From the NCBI GenBank assembly GCA_036557885.1, contig DATBGS010000047.1, positions 1 through 64,000 on the forward strand: DNA of 64,000 nt. Reading direction: 5' to 3'. The DNA is from DATBGS01 sp036557885. Lineage in GTDB: Bacteria; Chloroflexota; Ktedonobacteria; Ktedonobacterales; DATBGS01. The notes under the pieces were generated by a model. That model searched no databases and had not been told where the DNA came from. It saw nothing but the letters and a program-made list of their open reading frames with translations. The position numbers and the translations under genes are program-made. Shown here piece after piece: positions 34,407 to 43,378 of the stretch (within the stretch, counting starts at the first letter, position 1; the number at the start of each line of letters is the position of its first letter).

Positions 34407-35825
34407 TTGATTACGGGAAAAATCCTGAAACTGCATGGCTGGCCCGAAGGCAAACTCATCACTTTTGCCAAAGCCGCCGCCTCCTCGCTGGAGGCCGCTG
34501 GACTCACCCAGCAGCAAACGCTTGAGCGGCTCGATCAGGTGCGCCAGAACCCCGGCGACTACCTGAACGACCCCATCTTCAAGCAGCTCGCGCACGAATG
34601 CCTGCTGCGCGCCCAACCCAAACACATCGTCGCGGAAATGCGCGATCAGCCCGCGCCGTATCACACATGGGGCGCCGACCAGATCGAGCAGGGCGCCAGA
34701 GCGCAGCTAGAGAACGCCCTGCGGCTGCCCGTCTCCGTCGCGGGCGCCCTCATGCCCGATGCCCATCCCGGCTACGGCCTGCCCGTTGGCGGCGTCCTCG
34801 CCACCAACAATGCCGTCATCCCCTTTGCCGTCGGCGTAGACATCGCCTGCCGCATGCGCCTCTCCATCTACGCAGCGCCGCCCGCCCTGCTCACCCAGGA
34901 CAAAGCGCGCCTGCAAAAAACGCTCATGGACCACACCCGCTTTGGCACCGGCGCCCGCTGGGACCGCTACGACCAGCCCTCCCATCCCATCCTGGACGAC
35001 CCCGACTGGCAGGCCACGCGCCTGCTCAAATCGCTCAAGGTCAACGCCCAGCAGTACCTGGGCACCTCCGGCAGCGGCAACCACTTTGTCGAATGGGGCC
35101 TCCTGCGCCTGCCGGTTGATATGCCAAAACTGAAGCTCAAAGCAGGCGAATATCTGGCGCTGCTCTCGCACAGTGGCTCACGCGGCGTCGGCTTCAAGAT
35201 CGCCACCTACTTCAAAGACGTAGCGATGAACCTGCACGCCTCGCTCAACCAGACCCTGCGGCACCTGGGCTGGCTCCCGCTGGAGAGCGAAGCCGGACAG
35301 GACTACTGGCTCTCGATGGAACTGGCCGGGCGCTACGCCCAGGCCAACCACGAAGTCATCCATCGCAGCGTCTCGCGCGCCGCTGGCCTGGAAGAAATCG
35401 CCCACGTCGAAAACCACCACAACTTCGCCTGGCGCGAAACCTTGCCCGATGGCACCACCGCCATCGTCCATCGCAAAGGCGCCACGCCAGCGGGCGCGGG
35501 CGTCCTGGGCATCATCCCCGGCTCAATGGGCGATGCCGGCTATCTCGTGCGCGGGCGCGGCGTGCCCAATTCGCTCAACTCCGCCTCGCATGGCGCCGGG
35601 CGCAAGATGAGCCGTCAGGGGGCGCTGAACTCCATCAGCAAAAAAGAGCGCGACGCCTACCTGCGCGAGCGTGGCATCACGCTGCTGGGCGGCGGCGTGG
35701 ACGAATCGCCCCAGGCATACAAAGACATCGAGCAGGTCATCAACGCCCAGGATGACCTCATCGAAATCCTGGGCAAGTTTGTCCCGCGCATCGTTCGCAT
35801 GTCAGACGAACCCGGCGAAATCTAG
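34407..35825 (+). CDS. rtcB: RtcB-family RNA ligase
   Basis: A 472-residue RtcB. The start is taken as TTG at 34407: AAGGAG lies 6 bases upstream and the protein then begins (M)ITGKILKLHGWPEGK, the usual N terminus of this bacterial subgroup. Conserved metal and GMP-site motifs are visible: DAHPGYGLPVGGVLAT, GVDIACRM, GSGNHFVEWG, SHSGSRGVG, ENHHNFAW, HRKGATPAGAG, IPGSMG, and SHGAGRKMSR with the guanylated His. RtcB joins 2',3'-cyclic phosphate and 5'-OH RNA ends using GTP. No archease or RtcR gene is near. A leader ORF and terminator precede it; its stop overlaps the MFS gene stop by 4 bases. Confidence 0.93.
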   Translation: MITGKILKLHGWPEGKLITFAKAAASSLEAAGLTQQQTLERLDQVRQNPGDYLNDPIFKQLAHECLLRAQPKHIVAEMRDQPAPYHTWGADQIEQGARAQLENALRLPVSVAGALMPDAHPGYGLPVGGVLATNNAVIPFAVGVDIACRMRLSIYAAPPALLTQDKARLQKTLMDHTRFGTGARWDRYDQPSHPILDDPDWQATRLLKSLKVNAQQYLGTSGSGNHFVEWGLLRLPVDMPKLKLKAGEYLALLSHSGSRGVGFKIATYFKDVAMNLHASLNQTLRHLGWLPLESEAGQDYWLSMELAGRYAQANHEVIHRSVSRAAGLEEIAHVENHHNFAWRETLPDGTTAIVHRKGATPAGAGVLGIIPGSMGDAGYLVRGRGVPNSLNSASHGAGRKMSRQGALNSISKKERDAYLRERGITLLGGGVDESPQAYKDIEQVINAQDDLIEILGKFVPRIVRMSDEPGEI

Positions 35826-37102
35826 CGTTCCGCTAAAGCCTGGCGCGCCTGCTCAATTGGCGGCGCCTGCTGCACATGCCGGTTGAGCATCACCGCCAGG
35901 CTCAGCACCACCTGCGGAATAAACAGCACCCAGACTGTCCCAACCGGCCCCAGCCATTGCAGCAGCGCCCCCGTCAGCGCCAGGCACGCCGGGCGAGCGC
36001 CCACCGCAACCAGCCGAAACACACTGTTCACGCGCCCCTGCAACGCATCGGGAATCAGCGCAATCCGATAGCTAAACTGCGTAATATCGTAGGCTGGAAT
36101 CGCCACAAATAAGGCAAAGATCGCGCCACCCAGCAGCAGCAGATTGGGCGCCAGCGCAAGAAGCGGCCAGAGCAGCGTGAACAACCACAGCACCCCTGTC
36201 AGCATCTGCCCAAAGCTCACCCGCCGTCGAATCGGCGGCGCAGCAAACGCCCCGATCAACCCGCCAACTCCACCAGCCGCCAGAATCAGGCCAATCTCAA
36301 ACGAGGTCGCCTGAAAGCGCTGTGCCAGCAAAATGATCAGCAGCGTAAAGCCGCTATTCGTCAGGTTCAGCGCGCCCGTCAGGAAACAAATAAAGCGAAT
36401 CAAGGGATTGCGCCATAGCCAGACAATGCCCTCTTTAATCTCCTCCCACAGCCTGCGCTCCGTCTCCTTGCGCTCCTCCTGAAACTGCGTCTTGATAAAA
36501 AACAGCGAAATAAACGACACCACATAAGAGACAGCATCCACCAGAAACGGCAGCACACGCCCAACGCCGTAGAGGGCGCCTGCCAGCGTCGGCCCCAACA
36601 GATCAGAGAGCGAATACGTAATTTGACTCTGCGCCGTCGCAGCAGGCAATTGCTCTTTCGCCACCACCTGCGGCAGCGCCGCCGTATCCGCCAGATTAAA
36701 AAACGTGAACAGCGTTCCCTCAACCACCGCCACCACATACAACTGCACCAGGCCGAGCGCCCCCAACGCATACGCCAGCGGAATACTGCCCAACGCCAGC
36801 GCCCGCACCACATCGCACACAATCATCACCCGCTTGCGGTTCCAGCGGTCAATATACGCTCCGGCTGGCAAGCACAAAAACGCATAGGGCAGCCCATTGG
36901 CCGCCCCCAGCAACCCCGCCTGCACCGGAGAACCCGTCAGAAATAAGATCAACAGCGGAAACGCCAGCCGCGACGCCGTTGAGCCAAGCTCCGAAACTAA
37001 CTGCCCGCTCCACAGCAGCAAATAGTCACGATTTTGCCAGAGCGGAACAGGCTGGGGCGTGGCTGAATCATTCAACGTGGAAGGTAACTCGGTAGAAGCC
37101 AT
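35822..37102 (-). CDS. MFS transporter (enterobactin-exporter/MefA-like group)
   Basis: A 426-residue transporter with about 11-12 membrane helices. The MFS loop 2-3 signature is AGAYIDRWNRKRVMIVCD (~80-97), and the first helix region is RDYLLLWSGQLVSELGSTASRLAFPLL, typical of the MFS_3 group that includes EntS and macrolide-efflux Mef proteins. It probably exports a small molecule; substrate unknown. AGGGAG lies immediately before the ATG, an unusually short spacing. Convergent with rtcB, with the stop codons overlapping. Confidence 0.85.
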   Translation of the reverse strand: MASTELPSTLNDSATPQPVPLWQNRDYLLLWSGQLVSELGSTASRLAFPLLILFLTGSPVQAGLLGAANGLPYAFLCLPAGAYIDRWNRKRVMIVCDVVRALALGSIPLAYALGALGLVQLYVVAVVEGTLFTFFNLADTAALPQVVAKEQLPAATAQSQITYSLSDLLGPTLAGALYGVGRVLPFLVDAVSYVVSFISLFFIKTQFQEERKETERRLWEEIKEGIVWLWRNPLIRFICFLTGALNLTNSGFTLLIILLAQRFQATSFEIGLILAAGGVGGLIGAFAAPPIRRRVSFGQMLTGVLWLFTLLWPLLALAPNLLLLGGAIFALFVAIPAYDITQFSYRIALIPDALQGRVNSVFRLVAVGARPACLALTGALLQWLGPVGTVWVLFIPQVVLSLAVMLNRHVQQAPPIEQARQALAER

Positions 37103-37345
37103 ACTCCCTACTTGCCAGATACTCCTGCCAAAACGAACGCAGCCTGATATTATATCAGCTTAACCAGGCAATGGTTCATCGTAGAATATGGTTGCTTCCT
37201 ATTGGCAAAAAGTGAGCAAAAACTGAGCAGATTTTGACCTGGAGAACGCCACCCCGTTCGGCTACACTCATTTATGGAGCAAGAAATGCAGCTCCAGAAG
37301 ATGAGAGCGAACATCAGAGAAGCATTCACACGAAGGAGTGAAGAC

Positions 37346-37780
37346 ATGAGTAATCTCGACCTGGCGCGCAAGGCGTTACATGCATCTGAAACCGGCGACC
37401 TTGCCACAGTGAGCAGCATGGTAACGGATGATTTCCAGTTTCTCGGCGTCACCCCGCAAGCTCTGGGCAAAGCAGAGTTCCTGGGCTTTCTCCAGTCGCT
37501 CCACACCGCCTTCCCCGACTTCAAGTTCAACGAGACAAGCGCCTCAGAGAGCGGCGACACAGCAACGATCAAGCACAAGATCACCGGCACGCACACTGGC
37601 ACCTTTAACATCCCCGGCATGCCAGCTATCCCGGCCACTGGCAAAAAGTTTGCTCTGCCAGAGGAAGCGTCCGTCTTTACATTTAAAGATGGAAAATCCA
37701 CCAAATATATGGCCCATCCAGCGCCCGACGGCGGGCTGCCAGGCATCCTCAAGCAGCTTGGGGTTGAGATGCCCCACTAA
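37346..37780 (+). CDS. SnoaL-like/NTF2-fold protein
   Basis: A 144-residue protein with the SnoaL-like polyketide-cyclase pattern: the helix LARKALHASETGDLATVSSMVTDDF, LQSLHTAFPDF, and the repeated beta strands of HKITGTHTGTF and PGMPAIPATGKKF. The last, G-x-x-P-A-T-G-x-x, is common in ester-cyclase-like members. No reaction can be assigned. The ATG at 37346 has AAGGAG 9 bases upstream; an earlier in-frame ATG at 37274 does not. Two terminators follow. Confidence 0.8.
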   Translation: MSNLDLARKALHASETGDLATVSSMVTDDFQFLGVTPQALGKAEFLGFLQSLHTAFPDFKFNETSASESGDTATIKHKITGTHTGTFNIPGMPAIPATGKKFALPEEASVFTFKDGKSTKYMAHPAPDGGLPGILKQLGVEMPH

Positions 37781-37814
37781 TCAGGCAATAGCCCCCGCTA
37801 TTTGATCGTCTTGA

Positions 37815-37877
37815 CCGCCTGCGCGAGTGGGACAAACAGAGATGTTTTGCTCTCATCCGCGCAGGCGGACCTTTTTT
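37815..37877 (+). terminator. Terminator after the SnoaL-like gene
   Basis: CCGCCTGCGC (37815-37824) pairs with GCGCAGGCGG (37859-37868) around a 34-base loop, then CC and TTTTTT (37872-37877). The second arm with its flanks resembles the palindrome at 45322-45339. Confidence 0.6.
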
Positions 37878-37910
37878 ATCAGAACGCGCTGTCCCAAAGG
37901 ACAGGCAACA

Positions 37911-37949
37911 ATCTGGCCCGTCGCACAATGCAGCGGGCCAGATTCTTTT
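37911..37949 (+). terminator. Second terminator before the SDR gene
   Basis: ATCTGGCCCG (37911-37920) with CGGGCCAGAT (37934-37943), a 10-bp stem and 13-base loop, followed by TCTTTTG. Confidence 0.6.
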
Positions 37950-38026
37950 GTATGCTCTTAGATGTATGAGTGTTCCTGTTCCTATTGGGCAATAGCCCTG
38001 ATGGGAAATGACAAGGAGATACACAG

Positions 38027-38755
38027 ATGCGTCTGGATACCAATACAGTGGTGCTCATCACCGGCTCCTCCAAAGGCTTAGGCCGCGCCCTGGCCCACGC
38101 CTACGCCGACGCGGGCGCGCGCGTTGTCATCAATGCGCGGGGCGAGGCCGCCCTGGAAGCCACCCGCAAAGAACTGCAAGCCAAAGGCGCGCAAGTGCTG
38201 GCCATCGTTGCCGACGCCACCAAACCCACTGACATTGAGCATCTCATCAAGCAAGCGATAGAACGCTTTGGCCGGATTGATGTGCTCATCAACAGCGCGG
38301 GCATCCTTGGCCCCAGCCCCCGGCCCAACCTGGCCGATTTCGTCGCCAGCGACCTGGCCGAACTCTTTCGCGCCAACACCATCGGCCCCATCCTGATGAC
38401 CCAGGCCGTCTTGCCACACATGCTGCGCCAGAAAAGCGGCCTGATCATCAACGTCACCTCCGATGCCGGGCAGACCGGCTATCCTGGCTGGGGCGGCTAC
38501 GGCGCCACCAAAGCCGCGCTGGAACTTGTCACCGAAAGCTGGTCCGCCGAGCTTGAAGGTACTGGCGTGCGCGTCAACGCCATCAACCCCGGCGACCTCA
38601 AAACCGAGATGCACCAGCTTGCCTTCCCTGGCGAAGACATCAGCGACCGGCTCGACCCCTTCACTGTCACCGACGTATTTGTCTGGCTGGCAACCCCTGC
38701 TGGCGCCAGCGTCACCGGCCAGCGCTATGATGCCCCCAACTTCGAGCAACCCTAA
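38027..38755 (+). CDS. Short-chain dehydrogenase/reductase
   Basis: A 242-residue classical SDR. Visible: the NAD(P) motif TGSSKGLG (~12-19) with INARGE after strand 2, LINSAGILG, INVTSDAG with the Ser region, and the active-site YGATKAALELV (Tyr-x-x-x-Lys, ~160-170), then INPGDLKTEM. The Ser position of the catalytic triad is INVTSDAGQT. Substrate unknown. AAGGAGA precedes the ATG. queA begins 14 bases after the stop, so the two are probably cotranscribed. Confidence 0.9.
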   Translation: MRLDTNTVVLITGSSKGLGRALAHAYADAGARVVINARGEAALEATRKELQAKGAQVLAIVADATKPTDIEHLIKQAIERFGRIDVLINSAGILGPSPRPNLADFVASDLAELFRANTIGPILMTQAVLPHMLRQKSGLIINVTSDAGQTGYPGWGGYGATKAALELVTESWSAELEGTGVRVNAINPGDLKTEMHQLAFPGEDISDRLDPFTVTDVFVWLATPAGASVTGQRYDAPNFEQP

Positions 38756-38769
38756 AAAGGGGGAAGCAG

Positions 38770-39831
38770 ATGAAACTCGATTCCTTCAACTTCACCGTCC
38801 CCAAAGAGCTTGAGGCCAGCGCCCCGCGCGAGGCACGCGGAGAACGCCGCGACCACGCGCGCCTGCTCGTCATTCATCGCAAAAGCGGGCAGATCGAGCA
38901 CCGCCGCTTTTACGAGATCGTGGACTATTTGCGTCCCGGCGATGTCGTCGTCCTCAATATCAGTGGCACCGTCCCGGCTGCCCTGCCTGGCGTCACCAGC
39001 GACGGGCAAGAGATCGAAATGCGCCTCTCCTCGCACTACTCCAGCAATGGCAACGGCAGCGGGCGCATCTGGCAGGCCGTCTTTAAGCCTGACTCCGCCG
39101 TCATCAGCACGAGGCTAAAACTCTCCTTTGGCGATGGCGCGCTCACCGCCACCATCCGCAAAAAGCGCGAGCGCATCCCCAAACTCTGGGAGATCGAATT
39201 TGACCCATCAGACCGGCCAATCCAAACCTGGCTGGCGCAGCTTGGCCGCCCCATCAAATACGATTACGTCCCCGACACCTGGGGGCTGGACTTCTACCAG
39301 ACTACCTATGCCGCCGTCCCTGGCTCCTCCGAGATGCCCTCGGCAGGCCGCGCCTTCACCCCGGAACTGCTCCAGCAGATCGAGGGGATGGGCGTCGCGC
39401 TCGCCAAAATCATCCTGCATACCGGCGTCAGCAACATAGACATCGAAACCGAGCAGGTTGAGCAGCACACCATGTATGAGGAATGGTATCAAGTCTCGCC
39501 AGAGGCCGCCGAAACCATCAACCGCGCCCGCGCCACTGGTGGCCGCGTCGTCGCCATTGGCACCACCCCCACGCGCACCCTGGAAACAGTGGCCGACGAG
39601 CAGGGCATCGTGCATCCGGGCGAAGGCTGGACCAGTCTCTACATCACTCCTGGCTATCGCTTCAAGGCTATAGACGCCCTGGTCACAGGACTACACGAAG
39701 CCAAAACGACGCGGCTGGTGCTGGCAACCGCTTTTGCTGGAGATGCTGAGGTGGTCCTGAAGGCGTATAATGAAGCGATCCAGCAGGGGTATCTCTGGCA
39801 CGAGTTTGGCGACCTGTCGCTCATCCTCTAA
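38770..39831 (+). CDS. queA: S-adenosylmethionine:tRNA ribosyltransferase-isomerase
   Basis: A 353-residue QueA. The protein begins MKLDSFNFTVPKELEASAP and continues RDHARLLVIHRKSGQIEHRRF and LRPGDVVVLNISGTVPA; later GRPIKYDYVP, AGRAFTPELL, TLHTG-like ILHTGVSN, GTTPTRTLE and FVTGLHEAKTTRLVL-type DALVTGLHEAKTT. QueA transfers the ribosyl part of SAM to 7-aminomethyl-7-deazaguanine in tRNA, making epoxyqueuosine. Some usual residues are altered (NISGTVPA for NxTRVxPA), so it could be a divergent paralogue. GGGGGAAG lies before the ATG. Confidence 0.8.
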   Translation: MKLDSFNFTVPKELEASAPREARGERRDHARLLVIHRKSGQIEHRRFYEIVDYLRPGDVVVLNISGTVPAALPGVTSDGQEIEMRLSSHYSSNGNGSGRIWQAVFKPDSAVISTRLKLSFGDGALTATIRKKRERIPKLWEIEFDPSDRPIQTWLAQLGRPIKYDYVPDTWGLDFYQTTYAAVPGSSEMPSAGRAFTPELLQQIEGMGVALAKIILHTGVSNIDIETEQVEQHTMYEEWYQVSPEAAETINRARATGGRVVAIGTTPTRTLETVADEQGIVHPGEGWTSLYITPGYRFKAIDALVTGLHEAKTTRLVLATAFAGDAEVVLKAYNEAIQQGYLWHEFGDLSLIL

Positions 39832-39882
39832 AGCTAGCACCTGATGTTTGCCTGATGAAGTGAGAAAGGGGTTTTTTGTTGC

Positions 39883-41091
39883 ATGTTGCGTAACCGAGCG
39901 TTGCTTGCTGTCTCCATCGCCGTCTGCACGGCCTATATCGGCATCGGCATGGTCGTGCCCGTGCGCATCTTGTACGCCGAATCCCAGGGAGCAACGCTCG
40001 GCATCATCGGCGCAATGGCCTCCGCGTTTCTCATCTCCAACTTCGTCTTTCAATATCCCAATGGGTGGCTGGCAGACCGATGGGGACGCAAACCCCTCAT
40101 GGTCATCAGCCTGCTTGGACAAGCCATCATCTCGCTGCTGTTCCTCGCAGTGAGCGACCCGGTGCTCTTTGTCGTCCTGCGCTTTGCCGAAGGCATATTT
40201 GCCGCCGCGTTCCTTCCCTCGGCACGCGCCTTAATAGCCGACGCAGTACCCACCGAAAAGCGCGGCGAAGCCTATGGCGTTTTTAGCGCCTTTTTCAACG
40301 CCGGTTTCCTCCTGGGACCAGCGTTGGGCGGATTGATCGGCGGCCTGGGCTACTCCCCGCCATTTATCGGTGCCGCCCTCTTTCGTCTCGTCGCGCTTGT
40401 GCTGATTCTCATCCTCATTCGGCCAGTCGGCCAGCAGAAACAGCGCGAAGAAGCCCTCCCTGTCCGTCTGGAAACCTTGTTCACGCTCCCCCTGGTTGGC
40501 AGCTATATGCTTGCCTTTGGCGACTACCTCTATTTGGGGTTTGACATCACCCTCTACGCCCTCTGGATGCACGACCACCTGGGCGCTTCCGTCACCTGGA
40601 TTGGCATAGGCTATATCTGCTGGGCCATCCCCGGCATCCTCCTGGCAACCTACGCCGGGCGCGTGGCTGACCGCAGGCGGCGCTCCACGCTCATCCTGAT
40701 CTTTGGCTTAAGTCAGGTGCCGCTCTATGTCGCCTATGGCCTCGCCAATAGCTACCTCCCGGTAATATTGCTCGGCCTGCTGCACGGCATGATCTACGCT
40801 TTCATCCAGCCCGCCGTAGATTCACACGTGGCCGCCGCAGCCGCCAGCACCGCCCGCGCCCGCGTCATGGGCCTGTACTCCGCCTTTGGGCTGATCGGGA
40901 GCTTTGTTGGCGCCAACTTCTTCAGCTATCTCTATAGCTGGAATTTCCGCGCGCCGCTCTTTACCATCGCGTTTGGCTATGGCTCTTGCGTCTTGCTGGG
41001 TGGGCTGCTCATCCGCAAAGCGGAAACGAAGTACCGTTGGCTTCTCGCCAAAAAAGACCTGGAAGGCAAAGCCGATGCAAACGCTGGCTGA
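39883..41091 (+). CDS. MFS transporter (drug-efflux type)
   Basis: A 402-residue transporter with about 12 helices in two halves. Loop 2-3 signature: NGWLADRWGRKPLMV (~60-75), and motif C in helix 5, AFFNAGFLLGPALGGLIGGLG, which marks drug:proton antiporters. The central loop is GQQKQREEALPVRLE. It likely exports a hydrophobic compound. The start ATG at 39883 lacks a strong ribosome binding site. The SRPBCC gene follows 34 bases after the stop. Confidence 0.87.
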   Translation: MLRNRALLAVSIAVCTAYIGIGMVVPVRILYAESQGATLGIIGAMASAFLISNFVFQYPNGWLADRWGRKPLMVISLLGQAIISLLFLAVSDPVLFVVLRFAEGIFAAAFLPSARALIADAVPTEKRGEAYGVFSAFFNAGFLLGPALGGLIGGLGYSPPFIGAALFRLVALVLILILIRPVGQQKQREEALPVRLETLFTLPLVGSYMLAFGDYLYLGFDITLYALWMHDHLGASVTWIGIGYICWAIPGILLATYAGRVADRRRRSTLILIFGLSQVPLYVAYGLANSYLPVILLGLLHGMIYAFIQPAVDSHVAAAAASTARARVMGLYSAFGLIGSFVGANFFSYLYSWNFRAPLFTIAFGYGSCVLLGGLLIRKAETKYRWLLAKKDLEGKADANAG

Positions 41092-41125
41092 TCACATCAA
41101 AAAAGCAAGCGAAGAAGGAACTAGT

Positions 41126-41608
41126 ATGTCCCAGATACACGTCGAAGCATCCGCCGACATCCCCGCGTCACCAGCCGCCGTCTACGCCGTCCTCTCCGAC
41201 TACCGCAACGGCCACCCGCATATTCTCCCAAAACACTATTTTCCCAGCCTGGAGGTCGAATCGGGCGGCCAGGGCGCCGGAACCATCTTCAACGCGCGTA
41301 CTCGCGTGGGCGGTCAAGAGCGCCAATGGCATATGCAGGTATCCGAGCCAGAGCCGGGGCGCGTGTTGATGGAATCCGATACAGCTTCTGACCTCTTCAC
41401 CACCTTCACGCATGAGCCAATCAGCGACGGCCAACACACCCACCTCACCATTGCCAGCACCTGGGAAGCCCGACGTGGCCTGGCTGGTTTCATTGAGCGC
41501 TGGCTCACGCCCCCCGCCATGCGCCGCGTCTACCGCGCTGAACTGCGCCAGATCGCAGACTACATGCAAAGCCAGGGCGCGCCTGCCGCCTCAACAGGGC
41601 GCTCATAA
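41126..41608 (+). CDS. SRPBCC (START-like) family protein
   Basis: A 160-residue protein of the SRPBCC/polyketide-cyclase-like group: IHVEASADIPASPAAVYAVL, LSDYRNGHPHILPKHYF, and a basic C-terminal helix MRRVYRAELRQIADYM. Proteins of this fold bind lipids or polyketide-like ligands in a deep pocket. GAAGGAAC stands upstream of the ATG at 41126; an in-frame ATG at 41074 inside the transporter gene is an alternative. A long hairpin follows. Confidence 0.82.
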   Translation: MSQIHVEASADIPASPAAVYAVLSDYRNGHPHILPKHYFPSLEVESGGQGAGTIFNARTRVGGQERQWHMQVSEPEPGRVLMESDTASDLFTTFTHEPISDGQHTHLTIASTWEARRGLAGFIERWLTPPAMRRVYRAELRQIADYMQSQGAPAASTGRS

Positions 41609-41619
41609 AAGTGCCGCAT

Positions 41620-41661
41620 AGCCCCTCCAGCGCCAGCGCGGAGGCTGGCACTGGAGGGGCT
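41620..41661 (+). terminator. Hairpin between convergent SRPBCC and ABC-F genes
   Basis: AGCCCCTCCAG and CGCCAG (41620-41636) pair with CTGGC and CTGGAGGGGCT (41645-41661), interrupted by one mismatch. There is no clear T run; it may act on both convergent genes. Confidence 0.5.
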
Positions 41662-41686
41662 GTGTCCGTTTGTATGAGCATCAGCT

Positions 41687-43378
41687 TTACACCTTTGCCA
41701 CCAGCGCCAGTTGCGACTGGTCGAAATAGCGCACTGCCCCAACGGGCAGCAGCAGCGCCAGGTCTGGCTGCAACGCCTCCACAAACTCCGTATCGTGGCT
41801 GACAATCACCAGCGTCCCGCGATAACCCGCCAGCGCCTCGCGCACCCGATCACGCGAGGTCGGGTCAAGATTGTTGGTTGGCTCGTCCAGCAGCAGCGTG
41901 TTATAGCCGCCCAGCATCAGCCGCGCCAGCGCCAGCCGCGTCTTCTCCCCACCCGAAAGCGACCCCACCTTTTGAAACGCCTGACTCCCCGAAAAGAGAA
42001 AGCGCCCCAGCAGCGAACGAAGCTGCCCATCGCCCGGCGGCGGAGTCGTACGGTGCGGCATTTCGCTAGCTGCCAGACGCAGCTCCTCCAGCAGCGTCAG
42101 CCCTACGTGCAGCGACTCATGCTCCTGCGCGTAATAGCCCAGGTCCACCTGATGCCCAGCCTGCACCTTGCCCAGGCTGGGCTGCGTGATGCCCGCCAGA
42201 ATGCGCAGCAGTGTCGTCTTGCCCGCGCCGTTGCGCCCAATCACCACCAGCCGCTGCCCGCGCTCCACCTCAAAATTGAGATTGTTCAGCACCGCTGGCC
42301 CGCCGTAGCTTTTGTTCAGCCGCTCCACCCGGAACACCAGATGCCCGCTCTGCCGCGCAATCGGCAGGTCCAGCGTCAGCGCCCGCTCCTTGCGCGGCAG
42401 CTTTGCCGGGTCGGGCAACTCCTCGCGCATGCGCTCCACCAGATGGTCCAGCACCTTCGCCCGCCGCGCCATAGTCGCTGTCTTGTGGCGCATCCAGTCC
42501 GCCTGCTCCTCCAGCCGCGTAATCTTCGCCTTCTGGCGCTCCGTCTGGGCTGCCGCCAGTTCTTCCGCCTGACTGCGCTGGCGCTGATACGACGAATAAT
42601 TGCCCGTGTAGGCCGAAAGCTGATGCGTCGCCGCGTCCAGATGCAGCACCCGCGCAATCGCCCGGTCCAAGAGCGCCAGATCATGCGAAATCAGCAGCAG
42701 TGCCCCCTCAAAGCGCGCCAGATACTCCATCAGCCAGCGCGTCGCCGGGCCGTCGAGATGGTTTGTTGGCTCATCCAGCAGCAGCAAATCTGGCGCCGCA
42801 AACAGCACCCGCGCCAGCGCCAGCCGCGTCTTCTGCCCGCCGGAAAGACCCGCCACAGGCCGATCTAGCTCCACATCGCCCAGCCCCAAACCCTTCAGCA
42901 GTTCCGCAATCTCGTGCTCAGCATTGTAGCCGCCCGCCAGCCCAAACTGCGCCTCCAGTTCGCCATAGCGCGCCAGCAACTCATCCAGCGCGCCCTCCGT
43001 TGGCGCAGCGGCGCTCGGAGCAGTCGCCTCCGCAAGCTGCGCCTCAATCGCGCGCAGTTCTGCCGCCAGCTCCTCCAGATTGCGCCCGGCCAGCATCACC
43101 TCGCGCACCGTCACCTGCGCCGCCTGGTCAGCCCGCGCCTGCCCAGCCAGCAGCGCATCCGCCAGCCGCTCCTGGCCCAGGTACCCCAGCCGCTCTGGGC
43201 GCGAGATTGTCCCGCTGTCTGGCTCAAACTCGCCCAGAATCGCCTTGAGCAGCGTCGTCTTGCCCGCGCCATTCACGCCCACCAGCCCCACCTTCTCCCC
43301 GCGCCCAATCACAAACGACGCCTCTTCCAACAAATATTTCCCACCCCGGCTCAGGGTGAGGCCCTTTACCTCCAGCAT
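41687..43378 (-). CDS. ABC-F family ATPase
   Basis: A 563-residue protein with two ABC domains and no membrane helices. Walker A motifs: GVNGAGKTTLLKAI (~34-47) and GRNGAGKTTLLRIL (~380). Signatures: LSGGQKTRLALARVLF and LSGGEKTRLALARLML; Walker B: LLLLDEPTNHLD and LLLDEPTNNLD. The linker (~245-330) is charged and helical as in ABC-F translation factors such as EttA and Uup. It likely acts on ribosomes; a resistance role cannot be excluded. AAGGAGG lies 10 bases before the ATG. Confidence 0.92.
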   Translation of the reverse strand: MLEVKGLTLSRGGKYLLEEASFVIGRGEKVGLVGVNGAGKTTLLKAILGEFEPDSGTISRPERLGYLGQERLADALLAGQARADQAAQVTVREVMLAGRNLEELAAELRAIEAQLAEATAPSAAAPTEGALDELLARYGELEAQFGLAGGYNAEHEIAELLKGLGLGDVELDRPVAGLSGGQKTRLALARVLFAAPDLLLLDEPTNHLDGPATRWLMEYLARFEGALLLISHDLALLDRAIARVLHLDAATHQLSAYTGNYSSYQRQRSQAEELAAAQTERQKAKITRLEEQADWMRHKTATMARRAKVLDHLVERMREELPDPAKLPRKERALTLDLPIARQSGHLVFRVERLNKSYGGPAVLNNLNFEVERGQRLVVIGRNGAGKTTLLRILAGITQPSLGKVQAGHQVDLGYYAQEHESLHVGLTLLEELRLAASEMPHRTTPPPGDGQLRSLLGRFLFSGSQAFQKVGSLSGGEKTRLALARLMLGGYNTLLLDEPTNNLDPTSRDRVREALAGYRGTLVIVSHDTEFVEALQPDLALLLPVGAVRYFDQSQLALVAKV

